Of a stretch of 64,000 nucleotides of DNA, positions 35,146 to 44,320 are shown one piece after another (the stretch's first letter is position 1; the number at the start of each line of letters is the position of its first letter). Location of the stretch: assembly GCA_035726825.1 (NCBI GenBank), contig JALNTX010000004.1:1-64000 (forward strand), read 5' to 3'. A program made the position numbers and the translations under genes. The notes under the pieces are model-generated. The model saw only the letters and a list, made by a program, of their open reading frames with translations, was not told the origin of the DNA and did not search any database. Origin of the DNA: Pseudocitrobacter sp913778145 (lineage in GTDB: Bacteria > Pseudomonadota > Gammaproteobacteria > Enterobacterales > Enterobacteriaceae).

Positions 35146-36732
35146 ATGGAATGGATTGCCGATCCCTCAATCTGGGCGGGTCTTATCACGCTTGTCGTCA
35201 TCGAGCTCGTTCTCGGGATTGATAACCTGGTGTTTATCGCCATCCTGGCAGAAAAACTGCCTCCGGCGCAGCGCGATCGCGCACGCGTCACCGGCCTGAT
35301 TCTGGCAATGCTGATGCGCCTGGTGCTGCTCGCCTCGATTTCCTGGCTGGTTACGCTCACCAAACCGCTTTTCGTGTTCCGCGATTTAAGCTTCAGCGCG
35401 CGTGACCTCATTATGCTGTTCGGCGGCCTCTTCCTTCTCTTTAAGGCCACCGTCGAACTTAACGAACGGCTGGAAGGTAAAGACAGTGATAACCCCACCC
35501 AGCGGCGCGGCGCGCGTTTCTGGGGCGTGGTCGCACAAATTGTGGTGCTGGATGCGGTCTTCTCGCTTGACTCTGTCATTACGGCGGTCGGGATGGTTGA
35601 CCATCTGGCAGTCATGATGGCGGCGGTGATTATCGCCATCAGCCTGATGCTGCTCGCCAGTAAAGCCCTCACCCGCTTCGTCAACAGCCACCCGACTATC
35701 GTCATTCTTTGTCTCAGCTTCCTCCTGATGATTGGTTTCAGCCTGGTCGCGGAAGGCTTTGGCTTCGCCATTCCAAAAGGTTATCTGTATGCGGCGATCG
35801 GCTTCTCGGTAATGATTGAAGCCCTGAACCAGCTGGCCATCTTCAACCGCCGTCGCTTCCTGACGGCGAACCTGACGATGCGTCAGCGCACGACCGAAAC
35901 GGTGATGCGCCTGCTAAGCGGACGTAAAGAGGACGCCGAGCTGGATGCCGATAGTGCATCGATGATCGCCGATCATCGGGACGATCCTATTTTCGAACCG
36001 CAGGAACGGATGATGATTGAGCGCGTGCTCAACCTTAACCAGCGCAGCGTGAGCAGTATTATGACCTCGCGTCACGATATTGAGCATATCGACCTCAGCG
36101 CCCCGGAAAGCGAAATCCGCGCGCTGCTGGAGAAAAACCAGCATACGCGTCTGGTGATTACCGGCGGCGATGATGAAGAAGAGCTGTTAGGCGTGGTGCA
36201 CGTGATCGACCTGCTGCAACAGTCGCTGCGCAATGAGCCCCTGGATCTGCGCGCGCTCATCCGCCAGCCGCTGGTGTTCCCGGAAACGCTGCCGCTGCTC
36301 TCCGCACTGGAACAGTTCCGCAATGCGCGTACACACTTTGCTTTTGTGGTTGATGAGTTTGGCTCGGTGGAAGGCATTGTGACACTCAGTGACGTCATGG
36401 AAACCATCGCCGGCAATCTGCCGAACGAAGTGGAAGAGATTGACGCCCGCCACGATATCCAGCGCAACCCGGACGGTACCTGGACGGCGAACGGTCATAT
36501 GCCGCTGGAAGATTTGGTGCAGTACATTCCGCTGCCGCTTGACGACAAACGTGAGTATCACACCATTGCCGGGCTGCTGATGGAACATCTGCAACGCGTG
36601 CCGAAAGCGGGCGAAGAGGTGCAGATTGGCCCCTTCACGCTGAAAACGCTGCAGGTTGAAAGCCACCGCGTACAAAAAGTACAGATAATCCCACCGCAGC
36701 AGGAAGAGGATGAGCTGAACTACGAGGTGTAA
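35146..36732 (+). CDS. yegH: TerC/CBS/CorC-domain membrane protein YegH
   Basis: Inner-membrane protein of 528 residues (E. coli YegH is 527). The N-terminal about 240 residues form a TerC-type domain with seven or so hydrophobic segments and acidic residues within membranes (LGIDNLVFIAILAEKLP at about 23-39 and DAVFSLDSVITAVGMVDH). It is followed by a CBS pair (SVSSIMTSRHDIEHID to VEGIVTLSDVMETIAGN) and a CorC_HlyC transporter-associated domain. A role in metal ion efflux or homeostasis is inferred from family; substrate unknown. It is divergent from wza and ends at a strong terminator, so it is a single-gene unit. Confidence 0.93.
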   Translation: MEWIADPSIWAGLITLVVIELVLGIDNLVFIAILAEKLPPAQRDRARVTGLILAMLMRLVLLASISWLVTLTKPLFVFRDLSFSARDLIMLFGGLFLLFKATVELNERLEGKDSDNPTQRRGARFWGVVAQIVVLDAVFSLDSVITAVGMVDHLAVMMAAVIIAISLMLLASKALTRFVNSHPTIVILCLSFLLMIGFSLVAEGFGFAIPKGYLYAAIGFSVMIEALNQLAIFNRRRFLTANLTMRQRTTETVMRLLSGRKEDAELDADSASMIADHRDDPIFEPQERMMIERVLNLNQRSVSSIMTSRHDIEHIDLSAPESEIRALLEKNQHTRLVITGGDDEEELLGVVHVIDLLQQSLRNEPLDLRALIRQPLVFPETLPLLSALEQFRNARTHFAFVVDEFGSVEGIVTLSDVMETIAGNLPNEVEEIDARHDIQRNPDGTWTANGHMPLEDLVQYIPLPLDDKREYHTIAGLLMEHLQRVPKAGEEVQIGPFTLKTLQVESHRVQKVQIIPPQQEEDELNYEV

Positions 36733-36739
36733 TTCCCAT

Positions 36740-36768
36740 AAGGGCTGATTATTAATCAGCCCTTTAAT
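36740..36768. terminator. Terminator downstream of yegH
   Basis: AAGGGCTGATT / AATCAGCCCTT is a perfect stem of eleven pairs with a three-base loop, followed by TAATCTTCTT. It starts 7 bp after the yegH stop. Confidence 0.8.
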
Positions 36769-36894
36769 CTTCTTGTCTTCTATCAATTTTCCCGCATATT
36801 TCTTCTGCCCTACCGCACACATTTGCCCTACGCTTATAAACGAGCCCTTTTTCAGGTGGGCCAAAACCACCGCATTCATTAATGAGATAACATT

Positions 36895-37812
36895 ATGGAA
36901 TTAAAGGATTATTATGCGATTCTGGGGGTTAAACCAACGGACGATCTGAAGACTATCAAGACCGCCTACCGCCGCCTGGCGCGCAAATATCACCCCGATG
37001 TCAGCAAAGAAAACGACGCCGAAGCCCGGTTTAAAGATCTCGCCGAAGCCTGGGAAGTGTTGAAAGACGAACAGAAGCGCGCCGAATACGACGAGCTTTG
37101 GGCGCATCGCAACGATCCGCATTTTGGCCGTCAGCAGCAGGGCCATGAGCAAAGCTACAATCAGCAGGATTTTGACGATATCTTCTCCTCGATGTTTGGT
37201 CAGCAGGCGCATCACGCCCGCCGCCAGCGCGCCTCGCGCGGTCAGGATCTGGAAATTGAAGTGGCGGTATTCCTCGAAGAGACGCTGGCCGAGCAGCAGC
37301 GCACCATCAGCTATAAGGTGCCGGTGTATAACGTCTTCGGTATGGTTGAGCAGGAACTGCCGAAAACGCTGAATGTGAAAATCCCTGCGGGCGTCAGCGA
37401 CGGGCAACGTATTCGACTCAAAGGCCAGGGCACACCGGGCGAAAACGGCGGGCCAAACGGCGACCTGTGGATGATTATTCACATCGCGCCACATCCGCTG
37501 TTTGATATTGTCGGCCACAATCTGGAGATTGTTCTGCCGCTGGCACCGTGGGAAGCCGCGCTGGGCACCAAAGTGGAAGTGCCTACGCTCAAAGAGAGCA
37601 TTCTGCTGACCATTCCACCGGGCAGTCAGGCCGGACAACGGCTGCGTATTAAGGGCAAAGGCCTGGTCAGTAAAACCGTCACCGGCGACCTGTTTGCGGT
37701 GATAAAAATCGTGATGCCGCCGAAACCGGATGAGAAAACGAGCGCGCTGTGGCAGCAACTGGCTGAGAGTCAGGCCAGCTTCGACCCGCGTAAAACCTGG
37801 GGGAAAGCATAA
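36895..37812 (+). CDS. cbpA: Curved DNA-binding protein and DnaJ-family co-chaperone CbpA
   Basis: DnaJ analogue that stimulates DnaK and binds curved DNA in stationary phase. The 305 residues contain the J domain (1-70) with HPD at 33-35, a Gln/His-rich Gly-Phe-like linker (about 78-115), and two beta-rich C-terminal substrate-binding domains. There is no zinc-finger cysteine cluster, which separates CbpA from DnaJ. The stop codon overlaps the cbpM start by 1 bp (TAATG). In E. coli K-12 the pair lies near agp at another map position, so the location between yegH and asmA is a rearrangement relative to that genome. Confidence 0.96.
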   Translation: MELKDYYAILGVKPTDDLKTIKTAYRRLARKYHPDVSKENDAEARFKDLAEAWEVLKDEQKRAEYDELWAHRNDPHFGRQQQGHEQSYNQQDFDDIFSSMFGQQAHHARRQRASRGQDLEIEVAVFLEETLAEQQRTISYKVPVYNVFGMVEQELPKTLNVKIPAGVSDGQRIRLKGQGTPGENGGPNGDLWMIIHIAPHPLFDIVGHNLEIVLPLAPWEAALGTKVEVPTLKESILLTIPPGSQAGQRLRIKGKGLVSKTVTGDLFAVIKIVMPPKPDEKTSALWQQLAESQASFDPRKTWGKA

Positions 37813-38105
37813 TGACTACCGTTACTGTAACCTTAACCGTCACTGAGTTTTGTCTGCGCACGGGCGTGTCGTCCGAAGAGTTGGATGAAATTGTCGGGCT
37901 GGGAATGATTGAACCGCGCGTCTCGCAAACGCAGGAGTGGCTGTTTGATGACCATGCGGCAGTGGTTGTGCATCGCGCCGTGCGGCTGCGTCATGAGCTG
38001 GAGCTGGACTGGCCAGGGATCGCCGTGGCGTTAACGCTGCTGGATGAGAATGCGCGACTGGCGCGGGAGAATGCACTACTGAGGCAAAGGCTGGAGCGGT
38101 GGTAG
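37812..38105 (+). CDS. cbpM: CbpA modulator CbpM
   Basis: Small helical protein of 97 residues that binds the J domain of CbpA and inhibits its co-chaperone and DNA-binding activity. MerR-like N-terminal features are visible (EFCLRTGVSSEELDEIVGLGMIEPR, with motif parts at about 10-34), and a C-terminal leucine-rich helix (ENARLARENALLRQRLERW) likely pairs in a coiled coil. It is translationally coupled to cbpA by a 1-bp overlap and followed by a palindromic repeat before convergent asmA. Confidence 0.95.
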   Translation: MTTVTVTLTVTEFCLRTGVSSEELDEIVGLGMIEPRVSQTQEWLFDDHAAVVVHRAVRLRHELELDWPGIAVALTLLDENARLARENALLRQRLERW

Positions 38106-38111
38106 GCAAGG

Positions 38112-38218
38112 CCCCTCACCCTAACCCTCTCCCACAGGGAGAGGGAACCGAGTGTGCTAATCTACATGTTCTGCGCTGGTTTTCTCCCTCTCCCTGTGGG
38201 AGAGGGCGGGGTGAGGGG
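38112..38218. repeat. Paired GC-rich palindromic repeat (BoxC-like), copy 3
   Basis: Third paired copy, with CCCCTCACCCTAACCCTCTCCC and its mirror GGGAGAGGGCGGGGTGAGGG at the two ends. It sits between convergent cbpM and asmA, where its hairpins could terminate or block read-through both ways. Confidence 0.8.
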
Positions 38219-38226
38219 TGTATGTC

Positions 38227-40074
38227 TTAATGACTCTCTAAAAACTGCTTCACATCCTTCCCGGACTGGCGGTCTTTATTCTTATCCGCCCAGTCACTCA
38301 AGCGGCGTCGTGCTTCGCTTTGCAGATGTTTGCGCAGCGCCTGGTCCACCTGAAGGCTGTAATTAAGCGCCTGCCACTTGCCGTAAACGCGCAGCGGAAT
38401 AGCGGTTTCTTTCAGGATTTGCACCAGCGAGCTTTGCCCCTGCCAGCCGTCAACGACGCGGACGTTAAACTGCATGTCGCCCTCTTCTTTGACTAAATCC
38501 AGCGCGCCTTTGCCATCCACGGCGAGCAGCGGCGATTCGCCCTGCATGTCGCTCAGGGTCAGTTTGCCATGGTCAAGGGTGAACGCGGTCGTCAGATTAT
38601 CAAGACGCGTGGCGCTGTCGTAGCTTTCCTGCGCTTTGACATCAGTGCTGCGCTCAACCGCCTGCTGCACCAGTTGCTGGAAGTTCAGACCTTCCGCACG
38701 CACGTCTTTCAGGGCGATATCCGCCTTCCCTTCCCAGTTGCGTCGGAAGCTCTCTGCGTCAATCGCCGTACCGGCAAAATCACCGTTCAGGGTTAAGCGC
38801 CCGGTCAGTTCAATGGGGTAATTAAACGCTTTCAGCAGGCTGCCAATCTCAACATTTTCAAGCTGTGGATGAAATTCCGCCGCCGGGGTTAATTCCCGGG
38901 CATCCAGTTGGCCTGGCAGCGAGATTTTACCGCCGTCCAGCGTCCCTTCCAGTTTTGTAATATCCAGCAAACCGCGCTGGTTGGCCGCCTGATGCGCGAC
39001 GTTGGTGAAAGTCATCCCACGCCAGGTAACCTGTTTTGCCGCCAGAGAGATTGTGCCATCAAAGCTTTTTAAGCCGCTGTACTGCGGAATGCTGTCGCTG
39101 TCTGCAATCACCGGGCGGGCCTGTTTAGGCGCACTCTGGGCCTGCTGGCCGCCGTTGGCGTCGGTCATGGCCGCGCTTCGGGTTAACAGATTATCGAGGT
39201 TGAGCTTGTCAGACTGCAAATCGAGCGTCCAGACTGGATGGTCGCTCAATACCACACTGCCGGAGCCACGCAGCGAGCTGTCGTTCGCCGTAAAGTTGAT
39301 GTCGCTGAAGCTCAGCGTTTTCTGCTCTTCCTGCCAGCGCGCATTCACGCTTCCGCTACCGCTGATACCCTGCGAGGGCAGATCCGCGCCCTGCAGTTGC
39401 CAGGTGATTTGCGAAAGCTGCGCGTCCAGACGATGCGGATAATCGCCGGCCTGAATTTGTGCGGTCAGCGCCAGCGCTAAATCACGCTGATCGCGATTGA
39501 TACGGCCAGAAAAGTCGAGCGTCGCCAGATGATGTTCATCTTGTTCCATCTCCAGGCGAATATCGCGCACGGTCACCTGTTCATCGTCGGCATGCTGGAA
39601 CACCAGCACGCTATCGGCCACCTTGAGGCGAGAGATATCAAAAGACCAGCCGCGATCTTCCGGCACCAGCGGTAAGGTATTTTCTTTCGGTACTACGGGA
39701 GCATGTTCCGCAGGCGCGGCTTCACTTTGCGGCGTTAGCTGAATCACCCCGCCTTTAAGCATCACCTGCTTAACCTGTAGCTGGTGCGAAAGCAGCGGCA
39801 ACAGCGCCACATCAAGACGCATGTTATCGGCGCGCACCAGCGGCTCCGTTGCGCCCGGCGCGGTAAGACGCATTCTGCCGGACAAAATGCTTAACTGCGG
39901 CCAGACGTGCCAACGCAGCGGGCCATCCAGCTGAAGCTGATAGCCGCTGCGTGCTTCGACCTGCCGCACCATATAGCTGCGAAAGTCGTTTGGGTTGACC
40001 AACAGCACCAACGCCGAGAGGCCGGCGATAAGCACCACCAGCAGAATCATCAGCGTCGTTAAAATACGTCTCAT
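38227..40074 (-). CDS. asmA: AsmA, inner-membrane AsmA-family protein
   Basis: Large inner-membrane-anchored periplasmic protein (615 residues, E. coli 617) of the AsmA/TamB-like family, linked to outer-membrane assembly and probably lipid transfer between membranes. One N-terminal membrane helix (about 5-27) is followed by the conserved LVNPNDFRSYMVRQVEARSGY and a long beta-rich domain. The C-terminal AsmA segment (LRVYGKWQALNYSLQVDQALRKHLQ) is intact. Alignment by eye shows the middle (about 280-330) diverging most, with a Gln/Ala/Pro-rich linker. It follows dcd by 26 bp. Confidence 0.95.
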   Translation of the reverse strand: MRRILTTLMILLVVLIAGLSALVLLVNPNDFRSYMVRQVEARSGYQLQLDGPLRWHVWPQLSILSGRMRLTAPGATEPLVRADNMRLDVALLPLLSHQLQVKQVMLKGGVIQLTPQSEAAPAEHAPVVPKENTLPLVPEDRGWSFDISRLKVADSVLVFQHADDEQVTVRDIRLEMEQDEHHLATLDFSGRINRDQRDLALALTAQIQAGDYPHRLDAQLSQITWQLQGADLPSQGISGSGSVNARWQEEQKTLSFSDINFTANDSSLRGSGSVVLSDHPVWTLDLQSDKLNLDNLLTRSAAMTDANGGQQAQSAPKQARPVIADSDSIPQYSGLKSFDGTISLAAKQVTWRGMTFTNVAHQAANQRGLLDITKLEGTLDGGKISLPGQLDARELTPAAEFHPQLENVEIGSLLKAFNYPIELTGRLTLNGDFAGTAIDAESFRRNWEGKADIALKDVRAEGLNFQQLVQQAVERSTDVKAQESYDSATRLDNLTTAFTLDHGKLTLSDMQGESPLLAVDGKGALDLVKEEGDMQFNVRVVDGWQGQSSLVQILKETAIPLRVYGKWQALNYSLQVDQALRKHLQSEARRRLSDWADKNKDRQSGKDVKQFLESH

Positions 40075-40100
40075 GGCATCCTCACCAGACCAGCTTCAAC

Positions 40101-40682
40101 TCAGTCTTTATCAATACGACTGGCGACCGCGCCCTGCTGGTCACGGTATTTCGCGTCTTCACGACGATTGTAGGGACGTGCAGCCGGGCCGGAAAGCGGC
40201 TCAAAGCTCAGCGCGCCAATCAGCATTCCCGGACGCAGCGCCAGCGGCAGTTTACCGGAGTTATAAAATTCAAGCACGATGCAACCGGACCAGCCCGGAT
40301 CGATACGGTGCGCGGTCACGTGAACCATCAGGCCAAGGCGCGCAAGGGACGAACGGCCGTCAAGCCAGCCGACTAAGTCCGCAGGCAGCGTCACCGACTC
40401 CAGCGTCACCGCCAGCGCCAGTTCACCGGGATGCAGATAAAACGCATCGCCTTCGTCAAGCACGATCTCTTCGCTCATTACGCGATCCAGCGCCGCGCTC
40501 ACTTCCGCTTTCGGGCCGCTTAAATCAATATAGGCGGCAGTATGACCGCTGAAGGTACGAAATTTATTGCCCAGGCGCACATCAACCGTCGCGCCATTAA
40601 TACGCTCAACGGGAGGACGCGGGTTAATCGCCAGTCGGCCTTCATCCAGCCAGGCTTCAATATCTCGGTCACACAGACGCAT
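40101..40682 (-). CDS. dcd: dCTP deaminase
   Basis: Trimeric dUTPase-fold enzyme that deaminates dCTP to dUTP, the main source of dUMP for dTMP synthesis in enterics. The 193 residues equal E. coli Dcd. Motifs include the RSSLARLGL substrate loop, with the catalytic glutamate following in the HRIDPGWSGCIVLEFYN region. It lies in the minus-strand set udk-dcd-asmA, 79 bp after udk. Confidence 0.97.
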   Translation of the reverse strand: MRLCDRDIEAWLDEGRLAINPRPPVERINGATVDVRLGNKFRTFSGHTAAYIDLSGPKAEVSAALDRVMSEEIVLDEGDAFYLHPGELALAVTLESVTLPADLVGWLDGRSSLARLGLMVHVTAHRIDPGWSGCIVLEFYNSGKLPLALRPGMLIGALSFEPLSGPAARPYNRREDAKYRDQQGAVASRIDKD

Positions 40683-40761
40683 GCCATTCTCCTTTGGTAC
40701 AACCTGCCCCCAGTATGAGATGCGCGGGGGCGATTACTGCACGTTACACAATTCGCGTGAG

Positions 40762-41403
40762 TTATTCAAAAAACTGACTAATTTTCGCTTTCAGAATATC
40801 AATTGCAATGCGGTTTTTCCCGCCACGCGGCACGATGATATCGGCATATTGTTTGGAGGGATCGATAAACTGCAGGAACATCGGGCGAACGGTTTTCTGA
40901 TACTGCGCCATTACCGAGTCCATTGAACGACCGCGCTCGTTAACGTCGCGCTTGATGCGGCGCATCAGGCAGATATCCAGCGGGGTATCAACGAAAATAG
41001 AGAAGCTCATCTCTTCGCGCAGACGCGCTTCCGTCAGCAACAGAATACCTTCAAGAATAATCACTTTTTTCGGCTCGACGTGAACCGTCTCGGTGGTGCG
41101 GGTGTGTTCTACATAGCTGTAGACCGGTAATTCAATAGGCTCGCCGCGTTTGAGCATTTGCAGATGCTGCAATAAAAGGCTGTGATCCATCGCGTTCGGA
41201 TGGTCATAGTTGGTCTTAACACGCTCTTCCATCGACAAATGACTTTGGTCTTTGTAGTAGCTGTCTTCGGGAATAACGCCAATGTGTTCATCACCGACCT
41301 GCTCACGTAATTCGCGATACAGCGTGCTGGCGATAAGACTTTTACCCGAAGCCGATGCGCCGGCGATGCCTATGATGACGCACTGATGAGACTTATCAGT
41401 CAT
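40762..41403 (-). CDS. udk: Uridine kinase
   Basis: Phosphorylates uridine and cytidine to UMP and CMP with GTP or ATP in pyrimidine salvage. The start at 41401-41403 (MTDKSHQCVIIGI) gives 213 residues, the E. coli length. An in-frame upstream ATG would add 22 residues lacking family similarity. The P-loop GASASGKS is at about 14-21, with the nucleoside-binding DHPNAMDHSLL and the lid RRIKRDVNERGRS. It is the first gene of the udk-dcd-asmA set. Confidence 0.97.
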   Translation of the reverse strand: MTDKSHQCVIIGIAGASASGKSLIASTLYRELREQVGDEHIGVIPEDSYYKDQSHLSMEERVKTNYDHPNAMDHSLLLQHLQMLKRGEPIELPVYSYVEHTRTTETVHVEPKKVIILEGILLLTEARLREEMSFSIFVDTPLDICLMRRIKRDVNERGRSMDSVMAQYQKTVRPMFLQFIDPSKQYADIIVPRGGKNRIAIDILKAKISQFFE

Positions 41404-41723
41404 AAATTTTTGCGACCTGATTAACCTGGATGATAAGGAAGGACGACGCCAGAGCGTCAAACGCGGCAATTATAGGGATTTCAGGCCCGCGATACCAGTC
41501 GAATGCGCGTGATTACGCGGGGGGAAAGCGAAAAGTCCCATTACAACTATTGCCCTGGGAGGCGAAAGCGTGCGCTTTCCAGTCCCATCGGGTTGCGCAA
41601 GCCCGGTCTCGGTGCTATCAATTTATATGCTACCACCATATTAATTATTAATGCTTTGTACTAGCATGACGTCATCTTCTATCAGATTAATCTGAAAACC
41701 GCCTGACGGCGCTCTTCGCGAAA
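41404..41723. other. Divergent udk-dgcE intergenic region
   Basis: 320 bp without a credible gene. It must hold the promoters of udk (minus) and dgcE (plus). A small hairpin GAAAGCG / CGCTTTC lies at 41564-41579, and the right half is AT-rich. No operator could be identified. Confidence 0.5.
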
Positions 41724-44315
41724 ATGGTAATGAATAAAGTATCCCGGCCAGTATTCGTTGTTCCAACTCACCCTGTGCTCCGTCTGGCCAGTCTGGGGCT
41801 GGTGACGTTCATTTTCACCCTTTTTTCGCTTGAGCTGACGCAACTTGGCGCCCTGCTTGCGCCGCTGTGGTTCCCGACGTCGGTCATGATGGTGGCGTTT
41901 TATCGCCACAGCCGCAGAATGTGGCCCGCCATTGCTATTGCCTGTACGCTGGGCAATGTGGCGGCATCGCTGGTGCTCTTCCCGCTGCACGAGCTAAACC
42001 TGATTTACTCCGGTATTAACATCGCCGAAGCCGCCGTGGGCGGCCTGCTGCTGCGTAAGTTGTTACCGTGTTATAACCCGCTGCAAAATCTGCATGACTG
42101 GATCCGCCTCGCCATCGGCAGCGCGCTGATCCCGCCGCTGGTCGGCGGATTGTTGGTCTATCTGCTGGTGCCGAGTGATAACCCGCTGCAATCGTTTATT
42201 GTCTGGACGCTTTCTGAATCCATTGGCGCGCTGGCGCTGGTGCCTCTGGGGCTGCTTTTTAAGCCGCATTATCTGCTGCGTCATCGCAACCCGCGCCTGC
42301 TGCTGGAAACGCTGCTAACACTGGCCGTGACCCTCGCGCTTAGCGCGCTGTCGATGATGTATATGCCATGGCCTTATACCTGCATCATCGTATTACTGAT
42401 GTGGAGCGCCGTGCGCTTACCGCGTATGGAAGCGTTTATGGTTTTTCTGTGCACGGTGATGCTGGTGTCGCTGATTATGTCGGACTCCACGCTCTCGCAG
42501 CACGTTTCCGTCGTCTATACCGTTACCAATGCGTCGTGGATGCCGTTTGTGATGATTCTGCTTCCGGCAAACGTCATGACCATGGTGATGTACGCCTTTC
42601 GTGCCGAAAGTAAGCATATCGTTGAAAGCGAAGAACGTTTTCGCAATGCGATGGAATACTCGGCAATCGGTATGGCGCTGGTGAGTACGGAAGGGCAGTG
42701 GCTACAGGTGAACAAAGCACTCTGCCAGTTCCTGGGCTACAGCCCGGATGAGTTCCGCGATCTCACCTTTCAGGAACTGACCTTACCGGAGGATCTAGAT
42801 TCCGATCTGCATCAACGCGACAGCCTGGTGCGCGGTGAAATTAACACCTACACCATGGAGAAGCGCTATTACACCCGTCAGGGCGAAGTGGTTTGGGCAC
42901 TGCTGGCCGTATCATTAGTGCGTAACCCGGACAGCACGCCGCTGTACTTCATAGCGCAGATAGAAGATATCGACGAACTAAAAAAAACCGAGCAGGTCAA
43001 TCAGCGCCTGATGGAACGGATTACGCTTGCCAATGAAGCGGGCGGCGTGGGAATTTGGGAGTGGGATCTTAAGCCCAACAAAATCAGCTGGGATAAACGC
43101 ATGTTTGAGCTTTATGGCGTGCCTTCACATATCCAGCCCACCTGGCAGATTTGGGAATCGTGTCTGGTCGAGGAAGATCGCGAAAAAGCGACCCGCAAAG
43201 TGCTGAACTCGCTGAAATCCACGACGCCATTGATGCTGGAATTTCGCGTAAAATTTAAGGGTAAAATTCGTCATATTCGCTCGCTTGCTAACCGCGTGCT
43301 CAATAAACAGGGCGAAGTGGAACGTCTTCTCGGCATTAATATTGATATGACTGAAGTTAAAGAATTGAACGACGCGCTGTTTCAGGAAAAAGAGCGCTTG
43401 CACATCACGCTCGATTCCATTGGAGAAGCGGTTGTCTGTACTGATATCAATATGAATATCAATTTTATGAACCCCGTCGCGGAGAAGATGAGCGGCTGGA
43501 CACAGCAGGAAGCGCTGAACAAACCGCTGCTTTCTGTTCTGCATATCAGCGTCGGCGATCACGGCCCGTTGATCGGCAACTTTCATACGGGCGATCTCTC
43601 GCGTAGCGATATTGACGACGATTTGGTCCTGCATAGCCGCCACGGTGGTACATTTGATATCCAATACAGCATCACGCCGCTCAGTACCCTGAACGGCGAA
43701 AACATTGGTTCAGTGCTGGTGATTCAGGATGTCACTGAATCGCGTGAAATGCTGCGTCAGCTCAGCTACAGCGCTTCGCACGATGTCCTTACCCATCTGG
43801 CGAATCGGGCCAGTTTTGAAAGCCACCTTAAGCGCTATCTGCTCAATATTGAAAACGCGCAGGAACCTCATGCGCTGGTATTTATCGACCTCGATCGCTT
43901 TAAGTCTGTGAACGATAACGCGGGTCATGCCGCCGGTGATGCCCTACTGCGAGAAATTTCCGCGTTGATGCTCAGCCTTTTACGCAAAGGCGATATTCTG
44001 GCGCGTCTGGGCGGCGATGAGTTCGGTCTGCTGCTGCCGGAGTGTAAGGAGGAGGACGCGAAGGATATCGCGCAAAGAATTGTCGACGGCGTCAACACCT
44101 ACCCCTTCATCTGGGAAGGTCGCGCGCATCACGTTGGCGCAAGCGCCGGGATTACCTTTATCGACCCGAATAACAGCCATCTTACCGATCTGCTGTCGCA
44201 AGCTGATATGGCGTGTTATGCCTCGAAAAACAACGGACGCGGGCGCGTAACCGTTTACGGCGCCCATCCGGATGCGATGCCACGCGTTAACAATCGCTTC
44301 TCACAGCAAGAGTAA
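41724..44315 (+). CDS. dgcE: Diguanylate cyclase DgcE, EAL-less form
   Basis: Inner-membrane sensor (YegE) that makes c-di-GMP and in E. coli lies at the top of the curli/biofilm c-di-GMP cascade. The 863-residue protein has an N-terminal MASE1 domain (about 1-300, eight or more hydrophobic segments), three PAS-type domains (about 303-420, 430-550, 555-680) and a GGDEF domain with GGDEF at 763-767 and an RKGD inhibitory site five residues before it. It stops after about residue 863 with PRVNNRFSQQE. E. coli DgcE is about 1105 residues and ends in a degenerate EAL domain; that domain is absent here, and the next gene (convergent alkA) begins 5 bp later. Start could be two codons later. Confidence 0.92.
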   Translation: MVMNKVSRPVFVVPTHPVLRLASLGLVTFIFTLFSLELTQLGALLAPLWFPTSVMMVAFYRHSRRMWPAIAIACTLGNVAASLVLFPLHELNLIYSGINIAEAAVGGLLLRKLLPCYNPLQNLHDWIRLAIGSALIPPLVGGLLVYLLVPSDNPLQSFIVWTLSESIGALALVPLGLLFKPHYLLRHRNPRLLLETLLTLAVTLALSALSMMYMPWPYTCIIVLLMWSAVRLPRMEAFMVFLCTVMLVSLIMSDSTLSQHVSVVYTVTNASWMPFVMILLPANVMTMVMYAFRAESKHIVESEERFRNAMEYSAIGMALVSTEGQWLQVNKALCQFLGYSPDEFRDLTFQELTLPEDLDSDLHQRDSLVRGEINTYTMEKRYYTRQGEVVWALLAVSLVRNPDSTPLYFIAQIEDIDELKKTEQVNQRLMERITLANEAGGVGIWEWDLKPNKISWDKRMFELYGVPSHIQPTWQIWESCLVEEDREKATRKVLNSLKSTTPLMLEFRVKFKGKIRHIRSLANRVLNKQGEVERLLGINIDMTEVKELNDALFQEKERLHITLDSIGEAVVCTDINMNINFMNPVAEKMSGWTQQEALNKPLLSVLHISVGDHGPLIGNFHTGDLSRSDIDDDLVLHSRHGGTFDIQYSITPLSTLNGENIGSVLVIQDVTESREMLRQLSYSASHDVLTHLANRASFESHLKRYLLNIENAQEPHALVFIDLDRFKSVNDNAGHAAGDALLREISALMLSLLRKGDILARLGGDEFGLLLPECKEEDAKDIAQRIVDGVNTYPFIWEGRAHHVGASAGITFIDPNNSHLTDLLSQADMACYASKNNGRGRVTVYGAHPDAMPRVNNRFSQQE

Positions 44316-44320
44316 TACGC

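Noticed and set aside
18675..38218. CRISPR array suggested by recurring short repeats
   Set aside because: The repeats are paired palindromes at three distant junctions with no spacer periodicity and no cas genes.
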